This document shows, piece after piece, positions 8,049-16,184 of a stretch of 64,000 nt of DNA. The stretch covers positions 496,001 through 560,000 of the forward strand of contig NZ_JHBW01000087.1 of NCBI RefSeq assembly GCF_001273845.1, written 5' to 3'. The notes beneath the pieces are model-generated. The model was given only the letters and a program-made list of their open reading frames with translations, was not told the origin of the DNA and did not search any database. The stretch is from Leucobacter musarum subsp. musarum. GTDB lineage: Bacteria > Actinomycetota > Actinomycetes > Actinomycetales > Microbacteriaceae. The position numbers and the translations under genes were made by a program. Position 1 is the first letter of the stretch. The number at the start of each line of letters is the position of its first letter.

Positions 8049-9047
8049 ATGGCGAAACCCCTTGCCCCGATCATTCTGGCCGCCGCGCTGACCGCGCTCC
8101 TCGCCGGTTGCAGCACGAGCAGCGCAGCGACTGATGCCGACGCCACCCAGGCCTCCGACTCCTCGGGCGACTGGCCGCGCACGATCACCCACGAATCCGG
8201 CGAGACCGAGATCGACGCGGCACCGCTGCGCATCGTCTCCACATCCCCCTCCATCACCGGCAGCCTGCTCGCCATCGATGCACCGCTCGTCGCCTCCGGC
8301 GCGACCACGGTCTCCCCATTGACCGACGACCAGGGGTTCTTCACCCAGTGGGCCGAGGTGGCCGAAGACCGCGGCGTCGAGATCGCGTACACCGATCTCA
8401 CCCTCGACGTCGATGCCGTCGATGCGTTCGAACCCGACCTGATCATCGGCTCCGCGAATGGCGGCGACGCCACCGCCGACGCCTACGATCAGCTTTCCGA
8501 GATCGCCCCGACCGTCATGCTCGATTACAGCAGCATCACGTGGCAGGAACTCACGACCGAGCTGGGAGAGATCACCGGGCTCGAAGACGCGGCGGCGGAT
8601 CGCATCGCCGAGTACGATGATTGGGTCGCCGACCAGGCCACCCGCATTGCGCTCCCGGAGCAGCCGACCACCGCCCTGGTCTACATGGGCGTCGACGGCT
8701 CGTGGGCCTTCACGGCCGACAGCCCGCAGGCAGAACTGCTCACGTCGCTCGGATTCACCTACGCACCGGTCGCCGAGAAGTACCAGACCGACGACGCGCA
8801 GGGACGCGGCGTCGACGTGCTCACCTCCGAGAACACGTCGGCCGGTCTTGCAGATGCCGAAACCGTGCTCGCTGTCGCCATGGGTGGCGGGGATCCTGCC
8901 GCAGACTTCTCCGGCGATCCGTTGCTCGCTAATCAGCCGGCCGTACAGAACGACCGCGTCTTCTCCATGGGTGCACAGGCGTTCCGCCTCGATTACTACA
9001 GCGCGAAACTGACCGTCGAGCTGTTGGTCGACACCTTCAGCAACTGA
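8049..9047 (+). CDS. Iron-siderophore ABC transporter substrate-binding lipoprotein
   Basis: This should bind a ferric siderophore outside the membrane and pass it to the permeases downstream. It has a signal peptide with lipobox LLAGC (Cys about residue 22), then a FepB/FhuD-type periplasmic-binding fold of about 300 residues with IVSTSPSITGSLLAIDAPLV and FEPDLIIGS. ATG 8049 is chosen because GGAGG lies 8 nt upstream; the GTG at 8040 overlaps that Shine-Dalgarno. It is the first gene of a five-gene operon preceded by an iron box. The specific siderophore cannot be told from sequence. Confidence 0.9.
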   Translation: MAKPLAPIILAAALTALLAGCSTSSAATDADATQASDSSGDWPRTITHESGETEIDAAPLRIVSTSPSITGSLLAIDAPLVASGATTVSPLTDDQGFFTQWAEVAEDRGVEIAYTDLTLDVDAVDAFEPDLIIGSANGGDATADAYDQLSEIAPTVMLDYSSITWQELTTELGEITGLEDAAADRIAEYDDWVADQATRIALPEQPTTALVYMGVDGSWAFTADSPQAELLTSLGFTYAPVAEKYQTDDAQGRGVDVLTSENTSAGLADAETVLAVAMGGGDPAADFSGDPLLANQPAVQNDRVFSMGAQAFRLDYYSAKLTVELLVDTFSN

Positions 9048-9052
9048 CCGCG

Positions 9053-10162
9053 ATGACCATCACCTCACCGGGGCGCCGCGCCGATGCGCACGGCGCCCCG
9101 GAGCAGCCCGGACAGCCCTCCGATGCCGCCCCGGCGAGCCCAACATCGCGTACCCGCCGCTCTCCGCGCGGGCGCACCGCGGCGATGCTCGGTGGCGGCG
9201 TCGCCCTGCTCGCCGCAGCGTCGGTACTCGGCCTGGGTCTCGGCTCCCACCCGGTGCCGCCCGGAACGGTCGTGCAGGCGCTCGTCGCGTACGACCCGAG
9301 CAATGATGCGCACCTGATCGTGGTGCAGTCTCGTCTGCCGCGCATCCTGCTCGGCGCGCTCGTGGGCGCCGCGCTCGGACTCGCGGGGGCGCTCATGCAG
9401 TCGATGACGCGCAATCCGCTCGCTGACCCCGGCATTCTCGGAGTCAACGCGGGTGCGTCGCTGTGCGTCGTCGTTGCGATCGCATATTTCGGAGTGCACA
9501 GTGTCACTGGGTACATCTGGTTCGCGTTCGCCGGCGCCGCACTCACCGCAGTGCTCGTCTACGCGCTGGGCACGGCACGACGGAGCGCCGCGACGCCGGT
9601 GCGCATCGCGCTCGCAGGCACCGCCGTCGCGATCGTCATCTCCGCGCTGACGCAGATGGTACTCATCAGCAACGAGACGAGCTTCACGATCTTCCGGTAC
9701 TGGGCGCTCGGCTCACTCCAGGGGCGCGGAGCGGATGTCATCTGGTCGGTGCTGCCGTTCATCGCGGTCGGATTGCTCGTGTCCGGTCTGCTCGCGGGGC
9801 CGCTCAACGCGCTCGCGCTCGGCGACGATGCCGCGAGTGCCCTCGGTACGCGCGTCGCAGGGACCCGGATCGGCGCCGCAGCAGTGGTCGTGGTGCTCGC
9901 CGGTGCCGCCACCGCGGCAGCCGGTCCGATCGGGTTCATCGGCCTGGGCGCCGCGCACATTGCTCGATTCGCTGCCGGCAACGAGCACCGTCGGCTCCTC
10001 CCCGCATCGATCGTCGTCGGCGCGGCCCTGCTGGTCACCGCGGATACGCTCGGTCGTGCGCTTGTCGCCCCCGCAGAGCTGCAGACCGGCCTCGCTGCGG
10101 CCCTGTTCGGCGCGCCACTCTTCATCGCACTCGTGCGCTCACGCCGGGTCGCCGCACTGTGA
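9053..10162 (+). CDS. FecCD-family iron-siderophore permease, first subunit
   Basis: This 369-residue membrane permease of the BtuC/FecCD type should form half of the channel of the siderophore importer. After a long charged N-terminal tail (about 45 residues, Pro/Ala rich) it shows the usual pattern of about ten helices, with RLPRILLGALVGAALGLAGA and RNPLADPGILGVNAGAS near residues 95-140. It begins 5 nt after the binding-protein stop and ends in a GTGA overlap with the next permease. Confidence 0.92.
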   Translation: MTITSPGRRADAHGAPEQPGQPSDAAPASPTSRTRRSPRGRTAAMLGGGVALLAAASVLGLGLGSHPVPPGTVVQALVAYDPSNDAHLIVVQSRLPRILLGALVGAALGLAGALMQSMTRNPLADPGILGVNAGASLCVVVAIAYFGVHSVTGYIWFAFAGAALTAVLVYALGTARRSAATPVRIALAGTAVAIVISALTQMVLISNETSFTIFRYWALGSLQGRGADVIWSVLPFIAVGLLVSGLLAGPLNALALGDDAASALGTRVAGTRIGAAAVVVVLAGAATAAAGPIGFIGLGAAHIARFAAGNEHRRLLPASIVVGAALLVTADTLGRALVAPAELQTGLAAALFGAPLFIALVRSRRVAAL

Positions 10163-11214
10163 GCGGGCAGGTGGTCGCGCAGCGCCGTGCTCCGCGGTCC
10201 CGGATCATCGCGCAACTCGGCAGCTGCACGTTTGTGATGCGGCGGCGTCTCGCACGCAGCGTGGCGATCCTCGCCGCCCTCGTGGTCGTCGTCGTGATCG
10301 CCGCAGTCATTGTGGGGAGTCAGCGACTCGAACTCACAGAGATCACGGCCGTGCTGACCGGAGACGCCCGACCAGCACTCGAACGCTCGGTGTTCAACCG
10401 GCGCCTGCCGCGCGCACTGACCGCCGCGCTCGTCGGCGCGCTGCTCGGAATGAGCGGTGCCGCGTTCCAGTCGCTCTCGCGCAACCCGCTTGGCTCCCCA
10501 GACATCATCGGGTTCACTTCAGGCGCGGCGACCGGCGCGGTCTTTCAGATCGTGGTGTTCAACGACGGAATGCTCGCCACCGCGGCCGCTGCCGTGCTCG
10601 GCGGTGTGCTGACAGCACTGATCGTGTACGCGCTGTCCCGCCGCGACGGCATCACTGGCGGCCTCCGGCTCGTGCTCGTCGGGATCGGCGTGGGCGCCGT
10701 GGTGAGTGCGATCACCGCCCTGCTCATCGCCCGCGCCGACGTCGACGACGCTCTGCTCGCGCAGGTATGGACGTCTGGCTCGCTCATCGGTCGCGGCTGG
10801 CCGCACGTGTGGGCCGCCACGGCGGCGCTCGCCGTCGTGCTGCCGTTGCTGCTCTGGCTCGGCCGCGATCTCGCACTCATCGAGATGGGCGACGACAGCG
10901 CACACGGGCTCGGGGTACGCGTCGAACGCACGCGATTTCTGGCGATGATCGTCGCCGTCATCGCCGCGGCGGTCGGCACCGCGGCGACCGGGCCCATCGC
11001 ATTCATCGCGTTCGCATCCGGGCAGATCGCACGCCGGCTCGCCCCGGTTCCCGGAGCCCTCATCGGCCTCTCCGCTCTCGTCGGCGCTGCTCTCCTCGTC
11101 GGCGCCGACCTCCTCGCCCAGAATCTCGACATCGGCCTGCGCACGCCGGTCGGGCTCGTCACCAGCGTGCTCGGCGGCGTCTACCTCCTGTGGCTCCTCG
11201 CACGCCGCGCTTGA
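10159..11214 (+). CDS. FecCD-family iron-siderophore permease, second subunit
   Basis: This is the second half of the importer channel, 351 residues. The motifs parallel those of the first permease: RLPRALTAALVGALLGMSGA and RNPLGSPDIIGFTSGAAT. The GTG at 10159 overlaps the preceding stop as GTGA, which sets the start; the open frame extends far upstream but only as a shadow of the first permease. Heterodimeric permeases are usual for catecholate and hydroxamate siderophore systems. Confidence 0.92.
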   Translation: MSGQVVAQRRAPRSRIIAQLGSCTFVMRRRLARSVAILAALVVVVVIAAVIVGSQRLELTEITAVLTGDARPALERSVFNRRLPRALTAALVGALLGMSGAAFQSLSRNPLGSPDIIGFTSGAATGAVFQIVVFNDGMLATAAAAVLGGVLTALIVYALSRRDGITGGLRLVLVGIGVGAVVSAITALLIARADVDDALLAQVWTSGSLIGRGWPHVWAATAALAVVLPLLLWLGRDLALIEMGDDSAHGLGVRVERTRFLAMIVAVIAAAVGTAATGPIAFIAFASGQIARRLAPVPGALIGLSALVGAALLVGADLLAQNLDIGLRTPVGLVTSVLGGVYLLWLLARRA

Positions 11215-11224
11215 ACGGAACTCC

Positions 11225-12085
11225 ATGCACCACGCACCCCCCACCCCACGGCTCGCCGCCGCGCACCTCGACGTCGACTACGGTCACCGGCAAATCATCT
11301 CGGACCTCACGTTCGCCGTACCCGACGGTGGGTTCACGGCCGTCATCGGCCCGAACGGGTGCGGCAAATCGACGCTGCTGCGATCCCTCGCCCGCATGAT
11401 GACGCCGAGCTCGGGAGCCGTCACCCTCGACGACGCCGATCTGTCGGCCATGCGGGTGAAGCAGGTCGCCCGCACCATCGGCACCCTGGCGCAATCTCCG
11501 GTCACCCCGGCGGCAATCACCGTGGCCGATCTCGTTGCGCGAGGCCGCAATCCGTATCAGTCGCTGCTGCGCCAGTGGTCTCCCGACGATCAACTCGCCG
11601 TCGACGGAGCGCTCGCCGAAGTCGGATTGACCAGTGATGCCGACCGCCTCGTCGAAGAGCTCAGCGGCGGGCAGCGCCAACGCGCGTGGATCGCGATGGC
11701 ACTCGCGCAAGAAACCCCGATCCTGCTGCTCGACGAGCCCACCACCTACCTCGACATCGCGCACCAAATCGACGTGCTCGATCTCTGTTCCGAGCTGCAC
11801 GCACGCGGTCGCACACTGGTCGCGGTACTCCACGACCTCAACCTCGCGGCGCGGTACGCCACCCACATCGTCGCGATGCGCGACGGCCGGATCGCCGCCG
11901 CGGGCTCCCCCGATGAGGTACTCACGGAACCGACCCTGCGCGAGGTGTTCGGGCTCGACGCGCGCGTCATCGATGACCCGGAGACCGGTCGACCGCTGGT
12001 GATCCCGCGCGACCGCCGGAGGCCTCAGAACCACACACCCATGACCGCTGCGGCACCCGTCGCGGCAGAACAGGAGCGCTCATGA
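11225..12085 (+). CDS. Iron-siderophore ABC transporter ATP-binding protein
   Basis: This 286-residue FepC-type ATPase should power the importer. Walker A is GPNGCGKST (about residues 43-51), the Q-loop region TLAQSPVTPAAITV, the signature LSGGQRQR and Walker B LLLLDEPTTYLD, followed by the switch His in VAVLHDLNLAARYA. It starts 10 nt after the second permease and ends in an ATGA overlap with the reductase gene. The last 25 residues are an Ala-rich tail beyond the usual end. Confidence 0.95.
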   Translation: MHHAPPTPRLAAAHLDVDYGHRQIISDLTFAVPDGGFTAVIGPNGCGKSTLLRSLARMMTPSSGAVTLDDADLSAMRVKQVARTIGTLAQSPVTPAAITVADLVARGRNPYQSLLRQWSPDDQLAVDGALAEVGLTSDADRLVEELSGGQRQRAWIAMALAQETPILLLDEPTTYLDIAHQIDVLDLCSELHARGRTLVAVLHDLNLAARYATHIVAMRDGRIAAAGSPDEVLTEPTLREVFGLDARVIDDPETGRPLVIPRDRRRPQNHTPMTAAAPVAAEQERS

Positions 12086-12927
12086 CGCAGCCCACCCCCG
12101 AAAGCTCGACCCCGCTGCAGGAGCGATCCGCCGTGCAGTCGTCTGACCACAACCGAGGCCTCGTGCTCGGCACCGCGACCGTGCGCAGCATCGACGACAT
12201 CACGGCGGAACTCGCCCGCGTCGTGCTGCACATCGAGGGTCTCTCCGACGAGCCCCTCTGGACCGCACCCAACGTCGCAATTCGTTTCTACCTCGACGAC
12301 CGATTCGAGGCGTCAACCCGCGTCTACACCGTACGGTCTGCCGATCTGCATGCCAACACGATCGAGGTCGATGTCGTGCGGCACGGTGCGCGCAGCCCCA
12401 TGATGCAGTGGCTGCAGACGCTGCGCGTCGGCGACACCGTCTCATTCGGCGGCCCCCGTCCACACTTCCCCATCCCGGAAACCGAGGGCCGTGCGGTCGC
12501 GATCTTCGCCGACGCGACCGCGATTCCGGCGCTCTACGCGATCCTGATGCAGGCGCGCCCAGGTCTGAGTGGAGTGGGCTGGGTAGCGACCGACGACGCG
12601 GTGGCCTTCGGCGAACTCCCCCAGCTACCAGGGCTGGAACTCACACGGGTGGCACCGGGCGCCGGGTTCTCGGAGCAGCTCACGTCGATCGACCTGCCCG
12701 GCGAGATGGTGGTGTGGGGCGCCGGCGAGCGCGACGAGATGCGCACCGTGCGGTCGTTCTTCCGTTCGGAGCACGGACTCGCGAAAGACGACGTCGCCGT
12801 GTTCGGCTACTGGAAGCGCGGCACGACCAATACGCAGATCGATGAGCAGCGCCTTGCCGCTTACGAGAAACTGCTGGCAGAGGGCGGCTCGCTCACCGAA
12901 CTCGACGACCTGTCGCTCGCCATCTGA
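12082..12927 (+). CDS. Siderophore-interacting protein (FAD-dependent ferric reductase type)
   Basis: This 281-residue ViuB/SIP-family flavoprotein probably releases iron from imported ferric siderophore by reduction in the cytosol. The FAD-binding domain shows STRVYTVRSAD near residue 75 and VRHGARSPMMQWLQTLRVGD near 98; the C-terminal NAD(P)H-type domain has GYWKRGTTN near 248. It overlaps the ATPase gene by ATGA and closes the operon. A hairpin follows 10 nt after the stop. Confidence 0.9.
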   Translation: MTQPTPESSTPLQERSAVQSSDHNRGLVLGTATVRSIDDITAELARVVLHIEGLSDEPLWTAPNVAIRFYLDDRFEASTRVYTVRSADLHANTIEVDVVRHGARSPMMQWLQTLRVGDTVSFGGPRPHFPIPETEGRAVAIFADATAIPALYAILMQARPGLSGVGWVATDDAVAFGELPQLPGLELTRVAPGAGFSEQLTSIDLPGEMVVWGAGERDEMRTVRSFFRSEHGLAKDDVAVFGYWKRGTTNTQIDEQRLAAYEKLLAEGGSLTELDDLSLAI

Positions 12928-12936
12928 CCCGTAACG

Positions 12937-12979
12937 CGCTGGTTCGGGCGCCTGCATTCCACGGACGCCCGAACTAGCG
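12937..12979. terminator. Bidirectional terminator hairpin
   Basis: A 9-bp stem GTTCGGGCG/CGCCCGAAC is extended by CGCT/AGCG around a single mismatch, with a 15-nt loop. It lies between the convergent siderophore operon and the ParBc_2 gene, so it can serve both. Confidence 0.7.
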
Positions 12980-12999
12980 GGTCAGCGCTGCGCTGCAGT

Positions 13000-14718
13000 T
13001 CAGTTCAGCGCTGCGCGGCGAATCAGTGCTGCGCAGCGCGTCGACGCAGCGCGTCGACGCAGCACGAGCGCGGTAGCACCCACGAGGAGCAGCGCGCCGC
13101 CGATGGCGAGCGCGTGCAGCGCCGACGTCGCACCAGTCTGCGCGAGCGCGGCCGTCGTTCCGGCGCCCGCGTTCGAGCCGGCGTCGGAGGCCGAGCCGGA
13201 AGCAGAGCCGGAAGCTGCGATGGTCACATCGCCCGACGCTGTTCCCGTCGTCGGGTCGGTACCGTCGGCGTTCACTGCACCGTTCGCCTGCTCACCGTCG
13301 ACCGGTGCGATCTCGACCGCCGCCCCACCGACCTCGACACCGTTGATCAGCAGCACGACGCGGTGCGCGCCGCTCAGCGACTCGGGCAGGGTCGCGGCCA
13401 TCGTGAATGCGCCGTCGGCATCGGTCGTCACGTCGGCCAGTTTGACCGGGTCGGAGTGCAGCTCCAGCGAGAATCCGCTCGTGGAGGGCGCAAACCCGGT
13501 GCCGTTCACCGAGATCGTGCCACCGGGCACCAGATCGCCCTGCACCGAGAGAGTACCGAGCACCGTCGCCGGGTCGGTGGGCTGCTCGGTTCCGGGCTCT
13601 TCCGTGCCGGGTTCTTCGGCCTCCGGCAGCGTCGCCTTGTACGCCATCGCGTAGGCAAGCTTGCCCGGCTTCGCGGCCTCGTACGGCTGCGAAAGCTTGT
13701 CCCACTCGCCCTTGTTCTCCTTCTTGCCGTCATTCCACTCGGCGAGTGCGCCGAGATCCGTGGCGGTGAAGCCGCTGTAGACGACGCCATCCTTCGGCAG
13801 GGCCACCTGCTGCTCAGAGAGCGCCCGCACGGTTGCGAGGTAGCTCTCGCGATCGCTGCTGTTCCAGCTCGCGAGGTAGTCGGGGTTGCTGTCGCGCAGC
13901 CATGCGCCCCAGTAGAACTCCTGGAACGGGATGGTGCCCGACGCGAATCCGATGTCGCGTGCGAAGTACAGCAGGCTGCGGTTCGGGTCGTCTGCGAAGT
14001 TCTTTATGCCCACCGCGGCCGGAAGCTGATCGGGGGTGATGGCCGAGCCGTCGACCTGCTCGAGCCACGTCCACTTGTTCGCGATCATCGTCTGCCAGAA
14101 CTGCTCGGGCGCCTGGTCGGAGAGGTTCGCGACCACGCGCAGACGCACGTGCAGGTCGAGCCCGCCGTCGGGCGTTTCCGTAAGCGACGTGAGGGTGTGG
14201 TGCCCGTCGGTGAGGTACGGCACCCCTTCGGGGCCGATGACGACGGTCTTCATCGCCGCCCGGCTCTTGTCGGTCTCGCCGCCCAGCGGCAGTTCGCAGG
14301 TGAACGACGCGGGATCGCGGAGCGTCGCCGTCGGTTCGGCGGCGACGGCATCCAACTGTCCGTTGGCCTCGCACCAGTCGCCAAAGCGCTTGTTCACGGC
14401 ATCCTTGCCCATGGTCGCGTCGTAGCGCCCGAGCTTGTAGTAGATCTCGTCGTAACCGATCGACGGCTGCGTCGGGTGTACGTCACCGATGCGCACGTCG
14501 AGCAGATCGCCCGCTTCGGCATCGGCGTAGCCACCCGCAGCGGCGGTCTCGAGAGTCGGCTCGGCAGCCTGCGACGCGCCGGAATCGGTGATGGGGTCGG
14601 CGAACGCCGGTGCGGCGACGCCCGCGGCGAGCGGTGCGGCCAGCAGCGCGGTGGCGACGCTGAGCGCCGCGAACCGGCGGCGCGCACGCGGAACGGCAGA
14701 ATTCGGGGTGGGGAGCAC
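13000..14718 (-). CDS. Secreted, wall-anchored ParB-like nuclease-family (ParBc_2) protein
   Basis: The 572-residue product begins with a Sec signal peptide (RARRRFAALSVATALLAAPL... ending near APAFA, about residue 42). It carries a ParBc_2-type domain at about 65-270: VRIGDVHPTQPSIGYDEIYY and YLTDGHHTLTSL. A Pro/Glu/Thr linker, an Ig-like segment and a Ser/Ala/Gly stretch lead to LAQTG, a transmembrane helix and an Arg tail, which is a sorting signal of the LAXTG type used by class E sortases. GTG 14718 has AGGAAAGG upstream. The tail after RRR is unusually long. Whether it is a nuclease is unknown; family members are uncharacterised. Confidence 0.75.
   Translation of the reverse strand: MLPTPNSAVPRARRRFAALSVATALLAAPLAAGVAAPAFADPITDSGASQAAEPTLETAAAGGYADAEAGDLLDVRIGDVHPTQPSIGYDEIYYKLGRYDATMGKDAVNKRFGDWCEANGQLDAVAAEPTATLRDPASFTCELPLGGETDKSRAAMKTVVIGPEGVPYLTDGHHTLTSLTETPDGGLDLHVRLRVVANLSDQAPEQFWQTMIANKWTWLEQVDGSAITPDQLPAAVGIKNFADDPNRSLLYFARDIGFASGTIPFQEFYWGAWLRDSNPDYLASWNSSDRESYLATVRALSEQQVALPKDGVVYSGFTATDLGALAEWNDGKKENKGEWDKLSQPYEAAKPGKLAYAMAYKATLPEAEEPGTEEPGTEQPTDPATVLGTLSVQGDLVPGGTISVNGTGFAPSTSGFSLELHSDPVKLADVTTDADGAFTMAATLPESLSGAHRVVLLINGVEVGGAAVEIAPVDGEQANGAVNADGTDPTTGTASGDVTIAASGSASGSASDAGSNAGAGTTAALAQTGATSALHALAIGGALLLVGATALVLRRRAASTRCAALIRRAALN
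13033..13063 (+). repeat. 13-bp tandem repeat in the 3' end of the ParBc_2 gene
   Basis: GCAGCGCGTCGAC occurs twice head to tail (13033-13045, 13046-13058) plus five more bases. The unit length is not a multiple of three, so expansion would shift the frame of the C-terminal tail. Confidence 0.8.
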
Positions 14719-14868
14719 GGAGGCCTTTCCTGATCGAATGTCGGATCGGCGCGACCGTTTCCAGCCGCAACCTCGACCATCATTCCGAGCGTGGATGAAC
14801 CAGAAGTGTCCCCCCTGCAACCCCGGGGTGAACGGAATCGTTCACCCGCGCGGCCGCTCCGAGTCTGG

Positions 14869-15819
14869 CTAGTCGCTCAGCACGAACTCCGCGCACACCC
14901 CCAGGTGGTCGCTCGCACCGAGGCGCTCGGTCGATGACGCGGTCGCGGTCAGGCCGCGCGTGAGTACGTGGTCGAGGCGGGTCACTGGAAACTCCTCGGG
15001 CCAGGAGAACCCGAAGCCACCGTTCGTCTGCCGCGGCTCGGTCAGCAGAGCGGCGATCGGCGCGAACGCGCGATCGTCGGTGCCGGCATTGAAGTCGCCG
15101 ACGGCGAGGATGCGGGCGCTCCCGTCTGCCCGCACTGTGTCGGCGAGTTCGGCGAGCATGCGATCCCGCGGCCCGTGCTCTCCGATGCGCGCCGACGCGG
15201 CGTGCACGACGTACACCTCGACGTCTCCGCCCGGAGCCGCGACCGTTGCGCGCAACGCACGATTCCAACCGAGCCCGAGATCAAGCGGTTCATCGGCGGT
15301 AATCGGGTATGCGCTCCACAGCGACACGGACCCCGCTCGCGAGAGATAGGGATACCGCTCGGCGAGCACCGCGTCGACCGCATCGCGCGAACCACCGTCG
15401 AGCTCCTGAAAGGCGATGAGATCGGGAGCCGCATCGAGCGCTGCCTGCGCCGTGCCCGCCGGGTCGCCAACGGCACCGTGCAGATTCTGGCTGATCACGC
15501 TGAGCGTTCGACCCCCCGCTGCGACGCTCGCGGCGGCGTCTGTGGAGACGCTGAGCGGCAGCACGCGCGGCACGAAGACGACGCACCACGCGATCGCTGC
15601 GGCGACGGCCACGATGACAGCAAGGGAGCGGCGGCGCACGAGTGCGGCGATCAGCACGAGCGCAATGGCAATCCCGAACCAGGGCAGTACGGCTTCGACC
15701 GCAATCGCCAGGCCGAGCGCATCCGGCAGGAGGTGCGGTACGGCGACGAGCACGCCGAGTATGCCTGCGAACGCAGCCAGAATGATGCCCGGCCGTCGCC
15801 GACGTGCGTTTTCGTTCAT
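14869..15819 (-). CDS. Membrane-anchored endonuclease/exonuclease/phosphatase family protein
   Basis: The 316-residue product has three membrane helices within about residues 10-90 followed by an EEP domain facing outside. The metal and catalytic motifs are visible: SQNLHGAVGD, FQELDG, VVHAAS, GDFNAG and ASDHLGV. Members cleave phosphodiester or phosphomonoester bonds in nucleic acids, lipids or inositol phosphates; the substrate here is not deducible. It is transcribed away from mgtE and stops about 150 nt before the ParBc_2 gene start. Confidence 0.8.
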   Translation of the reverse strand: MNENARRRRPGIILAAFAGILGVLVAVPHLLPDALGLAIAVEAVLPWFGIAIALVLIAALVRRRSLAVIVAVAAAIAWCVVFVPRVLPLSVSTDAAASVAAGGRTLSVISQNLHGAVGDPAGTAQAALDAAPDLIAFQELDGGSRDAVDAVLAERYPYLSRAGSVSLWSAYPITADEPLDLGLGWNRALRATVAAPGGDVEVYVVHAASARIGEHGPRDRMLAELADTVRADGSARILAVGDFNAGTDDRAFAPIAALLTEPRQTNGGFGFSWPEEFPVTRLDHVLTRGLTATASSTERLGASDHLGVCAEFVLSD

Positions 15820-15920
15820 GGCTGCTCCCTCCGCCCGGATCTCGGCGCGAAGCTCCCGATGCTACCAACGCGGCACAGGCAGTTCCTGGGCAGACGCGGA
15901 ATGCCTGACCCACACCGGGT

Positions 15921-15949
15921 TTGCCGATCGGCTGCCCTGCTGTTAGGGT
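15921..15949 (+). promoter_or_regulatory. Probable promoter of the mgtE leader
   Basis: TTGCCG (15921-15926) and TAGGGT (15944-15949) are spaced by 17 nt. Transcription from here would give a leader of about 225 nt before mgtE containing the short ORF and hairpins. Confidence 0.5.
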
Positions 15950-15992
15950 TCCCGTGGTCAGCACGACCCACAACCCAAGCGAGGTGAGCCCG

Positions 15993-16055
15993 ATGTCCAG
16001 TGACAGTAATAGTCAGCAGCCGGGCTCCGCGCTCCGGTTCTCGCACGCTCGCTAA
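15993..16055 (+). CDS. Short leader ORF (20 codons) upstream of mgtE
   Basis: The ATG at 15993 follows a good ribosome site (GAGGTGAG, 4 nt spacing). It encodes a Ser-rich 20-residue peptide beginning MSSDSNSQQPG and ending RFSHAR. Residues 3-7 use AGT and AAT codons, which are uncommon in this high-GC sequence, so translation could be slow there. It ends 130 nt before mgtE, upstream of two mutually exclusive hairpins. A role as a leader peptide sensing Mg2+ or ribosome state is inferred by analogy with mgtA/mgtC leaders. Confidence 0.5.
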   Translation: MSSDSNSQQPGSALRFSHAR

Positions 16056-16127
16056 CGGCACGTACTCCCCCGAGCACGTCTCCGCCGTTCGCTGCGAGGC
16101 TCCGCGTCTGCCCGGCTCCCATCCAGC

Positions 16128-16170
16128 CGCCCGACACTTCTCGGGCGCCGTGGCGCGTTTCTGCGCCCGA
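16128..16170 (+). promoter_or_regulatory. Mutually exclusive hairpins before the mgtE ribosome site
   Basis: TCGGGCG (16141-16147) can pair back with CGCCCGA (16128-16134), or forward, as TCGGGCGC, with GCGCCCGA (16163-16170). The second fold ends 3 nt before the GAAGGAG ribosome site of mgtE. The arrangement suits switching of translation or early termination. Confidence 0.5.
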
Positions 16171-16184
16171 GCGAAGGAGTTCTC

